A stretch of DNA of 64,000 nt. Origin: Camarhynchus parvulus (lineage: Eukaryota > Chordata > Aves > Passeriformes > Thraupidae). The position numbers and the translations under genes are program-made. The DNA is taken from NCBI RefSeq assembly GCF_901933205.1, contig NC_044574.1, positions 16,911,733 through 16,975,732 on the forward strand. The letters are read 5' to 3'. A model generated the notes under the pieces. The model was not told the DNA's origin and did not search any database. It saw only the letters and a program-made list of their open reading frames with translations. Shown here one piece after another: positions 1-14,300 of this stretch (within the stretch, counting starts at the first letter, position 1; the number at the start of each line of letters is the position of its first letter).

Positions 1-3000
1 TTGATTTTGGAAGGAAAAAGTTTGTTTTGGCTAGCGAATTAAAATAATCTCATTACCCCAGTAAGACTGTGGACCATACAAGTGACCCAGACCCGGTCTT
101 TTTTTTTCAGCTTTTTCTCTGTGTTCAACAATAATAGGTTCTTTAATATGTAACAAAAAATAACTTGTACTCAGTGTTCTCCCAGTCAGAGAAGCAAATC
201 CTCCACAAAGTCTCTGTTTGCATAGCTATGCCTGGAGATAAGCAGAGTATCATGGAGCAGCATATGCCCTCACTAGAGACCTAGAGGGGTATCAACTTCT
301 TTAACAAATTCAGCTGCTGGGAGTTATGGGAATTTAATGTTGGCTGGCAGATTATAACTTTAATATCCTTTTATAACAGGGAGATGCCTTGCTATTGCAA
401 CAAGCTGCATATATAAAAAATACAGTCATTATCACATTAAGCTATTCCACTCACACCCACCCACAAATAGCATCATAAACAGTAAAAATAGTAAATACAG
501 CATAATTACCATGTTTCTGCAGAAGAACTACTCTCAAACGTCCTATGGGAAGACAGTCTGGCATACATCTTAGAATAATTTTGTTCCATTTCATAAACAA
601 GACTTAAAATGAAAGATTATCATATTCAAATAGACCAGAATACACAAACCATCAAAGACTGCTCTATCACTAATATTTCATAAATATATTGAATTATTTC
701 TTAGATTTTTACCAGGGGATCATCCAAATTTATGAGCCCAGATTTTCATGTGACAGTGCCTGGATTAATTTAATATTTGAGGTTACACACCAAAGTGCCC
801 AGGTTTGAAAATTTTTTAATTATTATGCAATGACATAGCCTTTCTGAAATGTACTCCTTTAAACCCTGCAAACACATTTGGAACTAAAATTTCACATATC
901 ATTATTTGATCCTGAATTGAGAAAAACCATGGGGTTTGTCCCTTAATTGGCTATATTTAGAAGAATTATCAATTGCTATACAATTAGAGGTTTATTTCCA
1001 TTGGGAATAATTATTGTTTACTTGTATAGATGTCATTCACTATTTCAAGATTAGTGCCTTAGTGAGCCTTGAAAACTTGAACTATGTAAGTAAATTGACA
1101 TCTAAAGTGTCTGTCCAGATTTCCTTCCAAAAATAAAACACTTCATGAAGAAAATCATGAATCTGTTAGGTTATCAGTAAAATCAGGCACAATACCAGGC
1201 TGGACAATATCATTTTGAGTACCAGCTTTTGAGCATTAAATACATATGTGGTTTTGATTTTTTGATTTTGGTGCTGATTCTGAGTGTGCTGATAGAACTG
1301 CCTGTATTTACAATACCTAGGAATTTGGTGCTGGCCTCTCAGTTTCTTCACTCATTCTTACTATCATATTCCTGGCGCTATAAAAGTGTCTTGTTTCACA
1401 GAGGACGGACTCTCTGTGTAGCACCAAATGAAGAACCAGTACTGCGCTGGTAGAGTGGTAGAGTGGGGACTATAAACAAGTTCCTATCATCCATTTCTGT
1501 GTTCTTTCCAAACAAAGGGTTCATATCAACTACCAGACTGCTGAGAAATTGACCAAAAATATCCTAGAAATACAGATTCCATCTGCCTTTGACATGGAAG
1601 GAGTAACATTGTGCTTGTAAGCTGTTTGCCCGTGGCCCATAGCTGGAAATGCTCTTACTTGTTTGGAAAGTAAGAGGATGCATGTGAAGTTGGCAAAAAA
1701 AAAGTTAAAATATTACACAGCATCACTTTTTCCTGAGCCTCTTCAGTAAATGGAGGGCAATTCTGGTTTGGTTCGTTTCCCACTTAATCTTATCTACCTG
1801 CTGGGGTTGTTTCTGAGTTAAAATTACTTATAAAAGGATGCAAGAGACCAATTTAATGGCCTGCCCTTGAAAATTTAGTCTGACAGTGTTTTTATGACAT
1901 TTGGTGCTTGAAATATCTTATTAATTCTCTTTGCATTTAGTTCCTGGTGGAGACTTACTATTTTTAAACATGGACAATAAAAATTTGTGAGAATTATTGC
2001 ACAACTTACTTTAAAATTTTCTCATTAAATAAGTTCCATACATGTGACAAGATTAACCTGTCCCAGGCTTACATAACTGTTTTGTGACATAGATAATACA
2101 AAAGTTTTTGATAATCAAAAGGAGAAAACTTGTATGATTTTTACACAGAATATGAGACCAAATTATAACATAAATAAGAAAAAGCTTGCTTCTGGCTGCT
2201 TGGCCTGTAGCAGACAAATGCTTTCACCTTGGTCAAAATCCAGCAACTTCTTTGCAATTTGCTTCTTCTTCTTTCCAGAAATACATGTTCTATTTACACA
2301 AATATATGGTCCTTCTCCACTCAACAGTAGATATTTCTTTCCAGACTATAACAGGTGTGGTATTGTCCCTGACCCTTGGGTGTTCCAGCTGGATGCACCT
2401 GACAAGCTCTAGGAGAAGAATCTATTTGCATGACCTTAGAACTTGATATGTCCAATGTGTTAACTTCCCCATGATGCAGACAATCATGTTTTGATGGATA
2501 GGACTAATGAAACATAATTCTGTAGTTATGAAGCCCCCTTGTGCTAATAGGTGGGTTAAATCTCTTTGAAGATGGTAGGCATAATAGCAGCTTCATAGAA
2601 TAAATGCAGAGATATTGAACTCTTAAATAGAAACAAATAGCTGAAACAATATGAGCCATGACCAAAATATGGCTACAAGGGAAACTGCCGTGGAAGTGAA
2701 GCCATCTGTCAAATAGACAAGGTGTAGGAGAAGTGGTTTGGTAGGAAAAAAAAATTACCCAAGGACACTATGACAGAAACATCCTTGAAGCTATTGTGAT
2801 TCTCAGAAAAAAAAAGTTGTTTTACAAGTTGAGCCCTAATTTTAAAGAAAAAAAATGCTAGGAAAAAGATCACGGAATGGTGACCACATAAAAGCTTCCT
2901 GCCTTTTTTATTCCTGAAAGAAAAATATATACAAACATGTAAAGAAAATTAGTTTAATACTAACTGAGAATTTAGCTGAATTAGAAGTTACCAAACACAG

Positions 3001-4328
3001 ATATTTGAAAATGAAAAAAAAAATCTAAGCGGAATATAAATTATATGATAGAATTTTATATTTTCAGCTAGAAAATTCCTCTACTGACAGCTAAAAATAA
3101 CCCCCAAAATAACTTCTGAAATACTGTCAGAATGAAATGAAAAGTAACATTACAGATTTTCAGATATAAATAACAGCAAATTAACTGATCAACTATAATG
3201 CCAGAAAAGCTTAAAAGCTTGCTTTTAGAAAAAATAAGAGATCTGAACAGCTACTAAAGACAGATATTTTACTTTAAATTTTCACCTTGGTTATTTTTCA
3301 GTAATTTTCCAGAATTTGTCCCTTTAAACTAGCACTAAATATAAAAAGATTCCTTTTAGCATAGAGTTACTTCACTAACAATTTGTTAAGGCTTTTTGTT
3401 GTAATTTTTCTACACTGTTAACCTTTAATTATTGAGTTGCTATTCTGAATATAAATTATAGATGTTGTTTCCTCTGCATTTGTTTTCAGAATTCTTAAAA
3501 GAATAACTACTAAGGACAATATTCATATCTTTGTCACACAAAAATATCTTGTCCAGGGTGAGATGGTCAAATTATGGCTTTGGAATATTTCTGCAAAGAT
3601 GTGAAGGTAGATGTTTACCATGAATAAATGAATAAAACCAAATATTTCTTAATATTTCTTAGTATTTTAGGGAGAAGCACTGCCTGGCTATGCTTCTGCA
3701 TTTAAAGTTTACTCTCATTTTGCTAGTAGAATATTCACCCATTACTATTGCTACTCTAACCTTTAGATATCTGATTTATATGCAAAAATGCAGGAATTGT
3801 TTTTATTTTATTTTTATCACTACTCATTCCAAGTACTTAATGAAATGGAAGATTAAGCTGAGGACTAGGCAACCAGCTCTTCTGAGGAAACTTGGACATG
3901 TTTCATTAAAAGCAGAGACTTGAATATGTCCATAGCTTTCCCTGCAGTGATAAAACAAAAATGCCACAACTCATTTACTTCAGTTTTGCACTGAATTTAC
4001 ACACAATACTTATTGTTTTGTGTCTTGTCTTTGAGAGGCTTGATTGAGAGGTGGAAGCTCTGCTTCACAATGAATCAAAATAATTCTTTCAGTCTTGATT
4101 TTTGAAACTGAGTGAACTGAGTGAACATGTCCAAACACAGAAATGGAGTTAACACTCTGGCTTAACATCGGTTCAAATACATGCACAGATTCACTAGACT
4201 TTGAAGTGACTCTGTGAAAAATAATAAATAATAGAGACCCTGTAAGTGATAGACTCACTGGTTTTAAAAAAAGTTTAGAATCTAAATTACAAACTGTACA
4301 CTAAAACCTGATCTAGCCTGGACAGAAT
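1..4328. other. AT-rich unique non-coding stretch
   Basis: No gene, known repeat family or RNA gene is recognised here. The sequence is AT-rich with many short A or T runs. The longest open frame is 92 codons (2134-2412, plus); its translation has no motif or family resemblance I can name, and an overlapping shifted frame is almost as long, which is expected by chance. There is no CpG-rich segment that would suggest a promoter. An unrecognised exon cannot be excluded by eye. Confidence 0.7.
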
Positions 4329-4365
4329 AGCCAGGAGGGGGTGGTTGCATGCCACCCTCCTGGCT
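4329..4365. other. GC-rich hairpin (imperfect inverted repeat)
   Basis: The arms AGCCAGGAGGG(GG)TGG and CCACCCTCCTGGCT are complementary over 14 pairs with a 2-nt bulge of G in the left arm, around a 7-nt loop TTGCATG. The arms are much more GC-rich than the surrounding kilobases. The stem is too short for a typical animal microRNA precursor (usually about 25-35 pairs), and the flanks pair only weakly. It may be a chance structure, a remnant of a small inverted-repeat element, or a protein-binding palindrome. No function is assigned. Confidence 0.6.
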
Positions 4366-7300
4366 GATGGAAAGCTCAGATGTATCTAGTTATCACAGCC
4401 TGAGAAGGGCTTATGCATCCCGCTCTTTAGGTGCAAACTTACAGTACTGACAGACTAACTGATCTAAAATGGAAGGGTCCATCAGCTAAAAAATACAATT
4501 GAGAAAGTATTTCTCTCTATAATAATATGAAAAATCTTTAGGTCATTTACTATAATCATGCAAAAGTTGAACAGTTTGGATCAGATAGTGTATAAAATAA
4601 GCAAATAGCATTTTTTGTTCCGCAAGACAAGCTGAGCCACTGTGTTTAAATGGAACAAAGGGAACATATTTGAACTATCCAGTTGCACAATACTTCTGTG
4701 CTGCAGTTTGTGAAGCCTACAGTAATTTAACACATGTCATGAAGCACTTAGAAACGTAATAAAAATCCTGTTTATTACCAGTGCAGCTCGGGGCCAAAGC
4801 ATTCATGTGAGACTCATCTGATCCTTATAGTTGATGACCTTAGAATCTATCTCCATCAGGAAGAACAAGAAGATTTATTGTTCTAGGGATTTCTATACTT
4901 TGCAATATTTTCACAGACAGATTCTATATAAATATGATTCTTTACTAAAGCTTAGATTCCACTGTGTGTCTCAAATTGCCCTCTGCAGATCTAATATTCT
5001 TTTAGGAAAATTAGATTCCACTGCTAGCACAACTTTCCCCCTTCCCTTTGTCCAGATGATTACTCTGCTCCTGAGGAACCCAAATAATGGGTAAGGTTGA
5101 GTGCCTCCACTCATAGAATTCAGCACAGAAAATTCATCTGTCAGATAGCACAGCTCTCCTGCTTTGTTCTGAATTGCCTCTTAATTGGTCTTCACAAGGG
5201 GAAGATATCTAGCCAGTATATGTGCCAGGGATGACTGAAGGTAAGTGAAAAATCAGATGAATAGAATGGCTGGGACCTTACCATCAAAGTTGTAGGTAAA
5301 ACCACAGTGCAGAATTTGCCATCTCTCCAAATTTGTTTCATTCTAGGAGTAGAGGAATTTAATTACCTGAAGCTTCTTTTCAGTATTCCAGCTTCCCTTA
5401 AGCTTTCCTGTACAGTATACCATAACAAATACTCCAGCAATGCAAAAGCTGTTGCAAGAGGAATTTGGAGACATTTTCTCACAAGTTCTTTTACATGTTT
5501 TCCAAAGTGCTCTCAGCAAATTTTTAGTTGCTACAGCTCACCCTTTAGGAAGGGATGGAAAATACTGATGGACTCAGGATAATGACAGCTGATCCTTCTG
5601 ATGCACCTGACACCACATGCTCCTTAGAACAGCTTTTCAGACTGGATCAGACCACTTTGCTGATTGATAATGCAGCTTAAGGCTGAAGCTAAGGGGATGT
5701 GAAATCCATGTTCTCTGGCCTCCAACATCTGACTCTATATGCATATAAATATCTATGAAAAACAAGTTATTAATGCAGAAGGCAAAAGTACACCTGAAAC
5801 AGATCTTTGAGCTTCCCATCTAGTGCAGCACTACAACCAGGGTAGCTGTCCCTCCACCTAATTTAGTGTCATGGTTCTGTCACTCTGGAGCTCTAGTTCC
5901 TCATGCTTGTCTCCCATGCTGCATGTGTTTCTGTACAGACACGTGCAGTATTTCAGACAACTACAACTTCTTTGTTCAGTTTAACCCTGGTGTAACAGTA
6001 TAGTTACAGTACAGTTTGTTCAGTTTAACCCTCGTGTATCTAGCATAGTATCTTTTCTTAAAAATGCTGGTTTGTTTCTCCTTTGGTATATTTTTTTTTC
6101 TTGTCATACCAGTTCTGATTGGGGTGGTGTGTGAGAACCTCTACCGCTCTTTTGAGCAGTATTTGTTCATTTTCACTATAGATGGACCCCAAGTGATAAA
6201 GTCTATTGAATTCAGTTGGTGCTATACCTATTCAGGGATAAAAAAGACCCAGACCAAAAAAAGTATGACTAAATGATGAATTTGCCTTGAAATCCTCCCT
6301 AGTAGTGGACTGATAATTTTTAAAATCTAAGCCAGTTTTCTGGAATCAGTGCAAAACAATCTCAAATGAGAGAAGCTGATTTAAACCCAAAAATAGAATC
6401 AGAAGATTTTCACTTTAAAATGTTATTAGAATGGGCTACATTCTCTGATTGGGTCTACTATATTCCTGTATTAAACAGTGACAAAAAAGAGCTGAGGCTG
6501 TCATTCCACAAGGGTCCAGTTAATAAAATACAGAAAGTTCAATTGTTCTAATAAAAATTAACAACCACAAATAATGAAAGTTTAGAAAAGCAATTGCTAA
6601 GATATTTAGCAGTCTTACACTACTTTTAATAATTCATGTTTCATTCTGCATTCACTCAATCTTAGGTTTGTAAACATATAAACAAAAGGTCACAAAACCA
6701 GCTAGAGGATAAACCTCTTGAATAGAAATAAGAAATGCAGTCACTTGTTTACTGATGAATGTATCATTTGCAGTGATAAGGAGATAAAAAATGCTAAATT
6801 ACTAGGAAAAAAATTATCAGTTCAGGCACGAAATTTGAGATGATTTTGCGTGTAATCTTTGGCCCTTACCTCTCAGCCTCTCCTTTTACTTGCCAGCTGC
6901 AGTCTTTTTTTTAAGTATCCCTCACTGGCAGACAGAAAAAACCTGTTAAGTCTGAGTGAGGCAAAGAGGCTCTTTTTATTTTTTTTGTGGGTTCTTCACA
7001 CACATGTATTTCTACACTGGTGCTGTAGCGTTAGAAAAAAACATTTTTGAAACACCCAAAAAGCTACATACTTCCTTAAAACAAACTATTTTAGGAAAAG
7101 AACAACTTAAGATCGACCTGCACACCTGTCTAACTTATATAGAAGGTCTATTAACCTACATTTTCAATTTTTTTTTCCCAAGAAAGATCAAGATTTGTCT
7201 CTCAATATTCTAGTTACATTCTAGATCTAGAGAGAAAAAAATGTAGCCCAACACCACACCATTCAGCTGCTGAGGTGTTTTTTACAAACTCTGTGTTTAA

Positions 7301-10300
7301 CATTTCTATATTAGGGCACTCCTCTTCCTAAACCTGTATTTTTCAAATCTTAAGTATAGCACTTCTCCAAATGTCTATTTAACCCTTCAAGTTAATTGGT
7401 TTCTGTTGGACTTTGTCTATTGTTTTCAAGGAAGCAGCTTAGTTTGGAATTTTGGAGTGTTTTTCTAAAGCTAACATTCAGTTCCTAATCTCTCTTGATC
7501 GTTAAATATTAATTTATTGACAGACCACAGTCAGTGTGTCATAATAATCTGATATTTCCTGTGCCCAGAGGACCAACAAAAACTGAGTTCTAGGAATAAA
7601 TGCATGCTGAGCCCTGCAGCAATTCTCTTTTTTTTTCCATATGTGTTTATATAACTGTTGTGCTTAGCCAGGTCAGGACCCAATTACATTAAGTGCTGTA
7701 TAAATATTAGCATCCACTTCATCCTTCACAAGGTTCTTGACCACAATGAAAGGTGTGAAAGATCATAAAAAGGGGTAGATTAATTGAGCACCTTGGAGTG
7801 ATGTCATCATGGTGGTATGCGTAATTTACTGAGTAAAGACAGCACAGTATAGACTGAGACCTGTTCTAGGGGTTAGTCAAATCCCTTTTTGCTTCCCTTT
7901 TTTTTATGACCACCCTCTCTCATATTAAGACTTACATTCACATCAAGTAATGTAACATCTTACCAGATCATTTATTTCTTCTTTATGCTGTAAATATTTC
8001 AGTAGCTTCCTACATGAATTTGATTCGATTTATTGCAATAAACTATTTTTTCCACCATCCAATTAGAAAGAGCTTCAATCTGAAAATAACAATATTCATG
8101 CCAGGAAAGCATATCTGAGCCTTTGCTAAGTCTTCCAGCTATAAGGAATTCATAAAGCTTAATTAAACTCAGGACACAAACATCAGTGGAATACAAAGTC
8201 TTGAAAGAAAACTGAAGAGTAACAGCCACTTTTTAGTCTGAAAATTAAAGTAAATGGAAGAAAAGTTTCATATGTGAATAAAATACTTCAGTGGACTGTT
8301 TATTCTTATTATCTCACATTCCAGCTATCCTCTTATGTATTAATTGAAAGGTCCTGAAGTTTCCCTTCAGCTTTGAAAGTCTGTCTGCACTCTGTTGAAA
8401 CTTCCTATAACAATACCCCTCAGTGAATGGCAGTATCTTTGCCAGCTGCAGTAACCCAGGGAAACTACTTCCTTGTGTTTCTTCAAATAACATTTCCACA
8501 AACAGCTGACTGAGGAGCAAAGCTACACCTCACTGGCAACGGGTATAATTAATTATTCCTTGCACTGTGCTGTGCAAACCTCAGACTGTGCAAAGTTATT
8601 ACAGATAGGTTTGGGATTTTTTTTGAGATTTAGCCACAGAAGAGGGATTTTCAGGAAAGTAAGTTTTATCAGCATAGTGCTGGTCTCATAGCCTTCTATT
8701 CCTTCTTTTCGGTTTTTTTCTTCAATAACAGAATGAAATAAGATTCTAATACTAGGTTCATTAGTCTCTTGCATTGAAGATGGCAGAATACAGCAGTGCA
8801 TCTAAAATGTGGGTTTGAAGACAGTAAAATATATTTTATTCAGTGTTCAAAAGCTTTCAACCTGAGAAAATAAAGGTTGGAAACTATAATTGTACAAAAT
8901 TCAAATATCTTGTGAAATGTTCTAACCCTTCATCTTGATGAACTATTAATGCTCCCTCAATGAAATATTGCCAAAAATTCCACATATAAAACCATCATTT
9001 TATTGCCCAGAGGGAATTCTAAGAATTTTTTTCTTTTACTAATTTGATACATTCACTTGGTGTTCATTGGCTGTAATATCAGGCTTTTAGGTGAGGAAGA
9101 TTTTTTTGAATGCTTTAAAAATTAGTTGCCTCTTACCTTAAATCAGATGTTATTTGAATTTTTAATGATGGAAATTGTTAAAAACTTTTAAAACAGATAG
9201 GTGTTTTTGTTATACTTCCAATCTGCAAATACAAGTTAGATTAAAAGACAGACAAGCCTTGCCCCAGAGGAGTAACATTCATTTATATTCAGGCAACAGT
9301 ATACATGGACTACATAATTATGCTTATAAATTTTGAATCATATTTTCCATAAAAATACAAAACTCAATGACACTTCTTCTGTTGAGTTAGTTACTTGATT
9401 TTATTCCAAAACCTGTAAAAGTCTATCTTCTTCGCTGTCATTAATCTTTGCAGGAATTACAGAAAGAAGTTATGATATCTAATAAAAAAAAATCAGAATT
9501 ATATTTTAATCATTATGTAAGTTTATGCAATTAATCATTCTTGCTTTACTTGACTTTTAATCTTGTGCTTTTTAAATATCTGGGCTCTAAAAACAGTTGC
9601 TCATAGAAGAGATGTAACAAAGTAATAGATTTATATTTACTTCCTTTCCTTCCAAAAAAATTCTTTAAAATTTTCTGTTACTTTGACACATCAACATTCC
9701 CTTACAAGGCAGGAAAATCTGAAACTCAGCAGCGCTTCTTACTCTGCCTCCAATGTATAGTGTGAAATTAAAGCAATGTTCTCTCCAGGTGGGACAGGTA
9801 AGCCTCAACAGACAGTGGAAAACATCAGGAAATGTCTGCTGGTGCCAGTTCCAGTGAGGTAACTATTGATAATCCCTGCCTCGTGGTCTCATTTCTGCCA
9901 GGCTGCTGCAACACCAGCTGGAGGACACCAAAGCAGAGGAGCCCAGCATGGCTACCCTCTTCCAGCTGTACAGCCTCTTCCAAAGCTCTCTGCTACTACA
10001 TGCTGGTCTCTTCCTAGCACAAAAATAATTGGTTTTATGGCTATTGGCATCCAAAATACATAGAAGACCACTGAAAGAATTTTTTCAACTCTATCTGCCT
10101 GCAGACCACAGAAAAGTGCTGGTACAGTTACTGATATCATTTCCGTTCCTGATAATACTCCTCATTGATGAGAAATCCTATTTATAAGCCTAGTAATGGA
10201 GGACAGGAGTGGTTGCTATGAAGCTCTCTTCACTAGATCACCTATGGAGCAGAGTTGGTGCTGTTTTCTCAGGGAGATACTTATTCTGCTTGCTTGACCG

Positions 10301-11348
10301 GTTGCTATGGTTCAGAGAAAACAGCAGCTGCTTGAGGAAAAGGAGGGGAAACCTCTAACAAAAAACATGAAAACCATTAGTCTGAAAAAATTGATTAACT
10401 GTTAGGTAGTGATATCCTGGGTGTATTCCTTTGGCAAAGCTGAGAGAGCAAACAAAAAAGATAGGGAAAAATGGACCACTATTTAATTCTGTTCAGATAT
10501 GAAAATTTACATCATTGGTGTTATATCTCTTTGAAGTTTAAATGAACAATCAAAATGTGACAGTGGAGCAGTTTATCTTTCTATGTCCATGGTGTTGATA
10601 ATAAATAAACAAAGGCATTTGATACAAAATTGCCATTTCTTATTGGTAGCGCTGAGAAAGAAATGTGGTATTTTAGATGCAGCTGTATGGTCACTGTAGG
10701 GAAATGTCATTTCTTTCAGAGGAAGAGAATATCTCTTGTAGAGAGATTAATGCATTTAATTTTTTTTTTTTTTGCTTAAAATAGCATTCTTCCAAAATAA
10801 AAATAAATAAAATAAAAAAATATTGAGGAATGTTGTGAAAAACCTCAGCACAACAAAATTTTAGTTCGCACTTTTTTCCATCAACAAGTTGAAATAAAAA
10901 TCCACAGTACACAATTACAAAAAGGTTTAATTAGTCAATTCTACTCTAAAACAAATGAGTTTGAATTTTAAAAAGTGGAAAAACCTAGCAAAACACTTTC
11001 TCGTGTAGGAAAAGAGGATTGTATTGAGAAACTCATCAAAAATGAGGCACAAAAAAGAAAAGCTTCTGAGAAGAATAGTTCATGATCTGACTCAGAATTT
11101 TAGAAATACTAAATATGTTGCATTGCTATTTTCACATTAAAATTTCAAAGGAAGCTTTTTAATAGTGTCTGAGGGATTTTAAAAACTGGTTTTCAAAGAA
11201 AGGCAATGAGGTACAAAATCTGTTGTAATTTTTCCCTATAAAAATTAGTTAATTATTTGGCCAGTGAAGGGCCAGTTGGCATTTTGGTCTTGGAGTTTTG
11301 GGTGATATTACTGATGAAATTTCCACCACTTTTCTTGGGAAGATATTC
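4366..11348. other. AT-rich unique non-coding stretch
   Basis: No gene or known interspersed repeat is recognised. Local items are a 24-bp direct repeat with 44-bp spacing near 6.0 kb (separate entry), a T14 run at 10,760-10,773 followed by an A/T-rich stretch with AAATA units to about 10,825, and a slightly GC-richer patch at about 9,780-10,000. Open frames there reach only 60-65 codons on both strands at once, which is typical of non-coding GC-richer DNA. None of the translations resembles a protein I know. Confidence 0.65.
5971..6038. repeat. Short direct repeat, two 24-bp copies
   Basis: A 24-bp unit starting TTTGTTCAGTTTAACCCT occurs at 5971-5994 and again at 6015-6038 with one mismatch. 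The start-to-start spacing is 44 bp. The spacer carries its own short internal repeat (ACAGTATAGTTACAGTACAG). This looks like a small local duplication, as produced by replication slippage, rather than a mobile element. Confidence 0.8.
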
Positions 11349-11398
11349 CAAACAAACAAACAAACAAACAAACAAACAAACAAACAAACAAACAAACA
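11349..11398. repeat. (CAAA)12 microsatellite
   Basis: Twelve uninterrupted CAAA units (11349-11396) plus a partial unit form a perfect tetranucleotide microsatellite. Perfect repeats of this length are commonly polymorphic. No retrotransposon body is recognisable on either side, so this does not obviously represent the tail of a retroposed copy. Confidence 0.97.
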
Positions 11399-14300
11399 TT
11401 TGAGAGCTATTTGGAGATCTGTACTTGAGGTACAGAAGTACTGAAAATAACTAAAAAATAATAGATGCTATAACTACCTTTGGAATAAACCCACAGCATT
11501 TCTTCTGTACTGGAATAAGCATTAAAGACTTCAGGTACTTGCTACAGTTCTATTCACAAAAATGAAGTAACAAATATTTTAAGAGCAGTTCATGCAATAA
11601 AGGAACAAAAGTTTAACTGAGTCACAAATATCAAGAAATATCGAGGGTGTACTAGTAAAAGGGTTTTTTTTTTTTTAATTTCTTACCTTGAATTTCTTTA
11701 ATACTGGTCAGGTAATTTAAAATTATTTTGTTGTTGTTCTCAGAGGAAATTTTGTTCCACTTGGGATTGACAATAGAAATGTCATTAATTTTAATGGTGA
11801 TAAAATTAATTCTTTAATTTTTTTATATCCTGGAAATGTGAACCAAGATTTTGAGAAGTCTCACCACACAGTGATTAAATCCTAATTTTTTTTGCTTATT
11901 CTCAGTTATATCTTTTCATTCTTATGATGATAGTTATCTAAAATGTCAGGTAAATTGTGCAAAGATTTTGGGAAAGGAAAATCAGCATGCAGAAGGTGAC
12001 ATAGCTGAATGGGAAAGATGCACAATAGAAACATTTGTTTTACCTCCTAAATGAAATAATTTTCCAGAAATACTTTTCTGATCCATGTCATTCTTCAAAT
12101 GGTTTTGAAATTAGCACAATACAACTATTTTGTAGTAGAAAAGAGTATTAAAATAGTTAGAGACGCCTGAAGCAGTATATTAAGATTAATATCTGGAATG
12201 TTCTTCTATCACTCAGTGCACAGGGCACTCTTACTGCCACAAGCTAGCTGCTGTGGCTACCAGGAAAGAAGGAAAAAGGGTTTTGAAGAAACAGATTCTG
12301 GGAAGAAAACAGCCCAAAGGATAAGGCTACAACTTGGGTTATTTAGAAAATGTTGGTAATTCATGTAAATGTTGGTAATTCCTATAATTCAGTAAAAGTT
12401 GGTTTGGAACTGCTGAAGTTACTCTTCAGCTACAACACGTTGAAAACTCTGCAAGGATGAGCAGTGTGGTCAGAAATATTGTAGATAACAGAAGAGCAAG
12501 GATGAAACTCAGAGACATAGTCAAATGATTCCCAAAAACCAGAACTATAATTCTAACTTTGAAGAGTGTCTTATTTTTACTAGAAACCAAGTTACTGAAT
12601 ACTCCTATTTTTCCTACTATTTCTTTATAGCAGATGTTATGACAAACTATGATAGTGATACGACCATTCACAATTAACCTCTGGTTAAGAGATGTGAATC
12701 TTTTTAATACCATTGAAAACTGCCAAAATGACTTAGGAAGTATAAACACAATCAAAGACTTCTAAAGTCAAGTGGATTCTCTGTGTTCAGCATGCTTGTA
12801 ACTAGGCCCTGGTTTTGAAGTCTGCAAAAAGTCTGTGTATATAGAATTTAAGTGTTACAGAATGCTTGTGTTTGTTTTATGATTCCACATCCTTCCACTG
12901 TGAAAGCAGTTGCTTGGAGTTTATATGGAAAAAAGGAACAATCTAAAACTTTCTGTAACTAAGCAATGTTCTCAATATTAACAGGTAACAAGAAAAACTT
13001 CTAGCTGTTTTTTTATTCCTCAAAATACAGTTTATTCAGATAACCACTATTGTTAGAATAGAGAAAGTAGTGGAAAGAGAGCTCATACTTGGTGAAAAAA
13101 GAAACAAAACAAATCTTGAAATATAATTTAATAGTTAAGTAAGATCACCCTTATATTCTCTCATGCACTAGCATAAGGAATTTATGATTATCAAAGGAAA
13201 CTTTGAGAAGCAACAAAGCTGGTTATTATGTGCTCTTTTATGAAACCCTCCTGTGGCCTCAGAGGTTCCATATTCTCTCTAAAGTTTCACCTGTACTTTT
13301 TTCTACTTTTCAGCAAAAGTACTACATCAAAGAAAAGATCACTGTCCTTGATAGTGATTTATTTTCACATTTCATTCAAATTGAAACTGCTATATCACAT
13401 ACAATAGAAGTGGAGATTTTGAACCACTATTAAATAAATACACATTTAAAAATATTTTGTACAAATGCCAAACCAGTCCTTAATCATCTTTGTATCTGCT
13501 TACCATATTTAATATTCAAGCTGCCAGAAGATGTGCCAAAAGGCATATAAAGCCTTAGGGAGATTGGCACACTCGAGAGTCACATAAATTTAAATAATCT
13601 CCTTATATCCCAAAAATAAAATGAAAGTCTTATTCAGAGCAATAAAGTGCAACTTCACAGTCCAAAGAAATTGGCATTAACTCTGAAGGAGCACCAGGGC
13701 AAAAGAGGTTATTTTGATTCATATGACCTTAGAAAATTTTGAAATTCTACTAAGAAAATCAATTAGATTAATAAAAATCTGGGAGAGGAAGAGGAAGGAA
13801 TTTTTCTTGCCAGTCCTGATTTAAGAAATTTTTCAATCGTCTAACAAATTAAAATAGGCAAGTTTAAAAATTTTGGTCTGAATCTAATCTGTGTTTAATT
13901 AAAGCACAACAAATATTTTTAAAGCCTAAAAGAACTTTGGTTTAATTTTTTCCTACTGTCAGAGGAAACCAGGCAGACTTTCTTACTAAATAAACAGTCA
14001 CTGGCTAAGGTGTTTAAGAAAGAAAAACAAAAATAACAAAAACAAAAATAATAATGACTTGCCAGATGAATAGCAAATATCTGTAATCTGATTTGTATTT
14101 CAACTCTTCAGCAAACTTTGACAAGAAAAAGTACCCAAAGAACTAACCCTTTGGGGGACGCATTTATTGCTGAAATTTGCATCTCTGAAACAGTCAAAAC
14201 AATTTCAAATAAGATTTTCACATTTCTAGCGGAGCAAAACATGGAGAAAAGTTGAAGTGTCAAGCCAGTTCTTTTCAGGATGTTGAATAAAAGTTCCTCA

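Noticed and set aside
12426..12755. A 109-codon minus-strand frame resembling a small membrane protein.
   Set aside because: Hydrophobic composition follows from AT-rich codons; there is no recognised signature.
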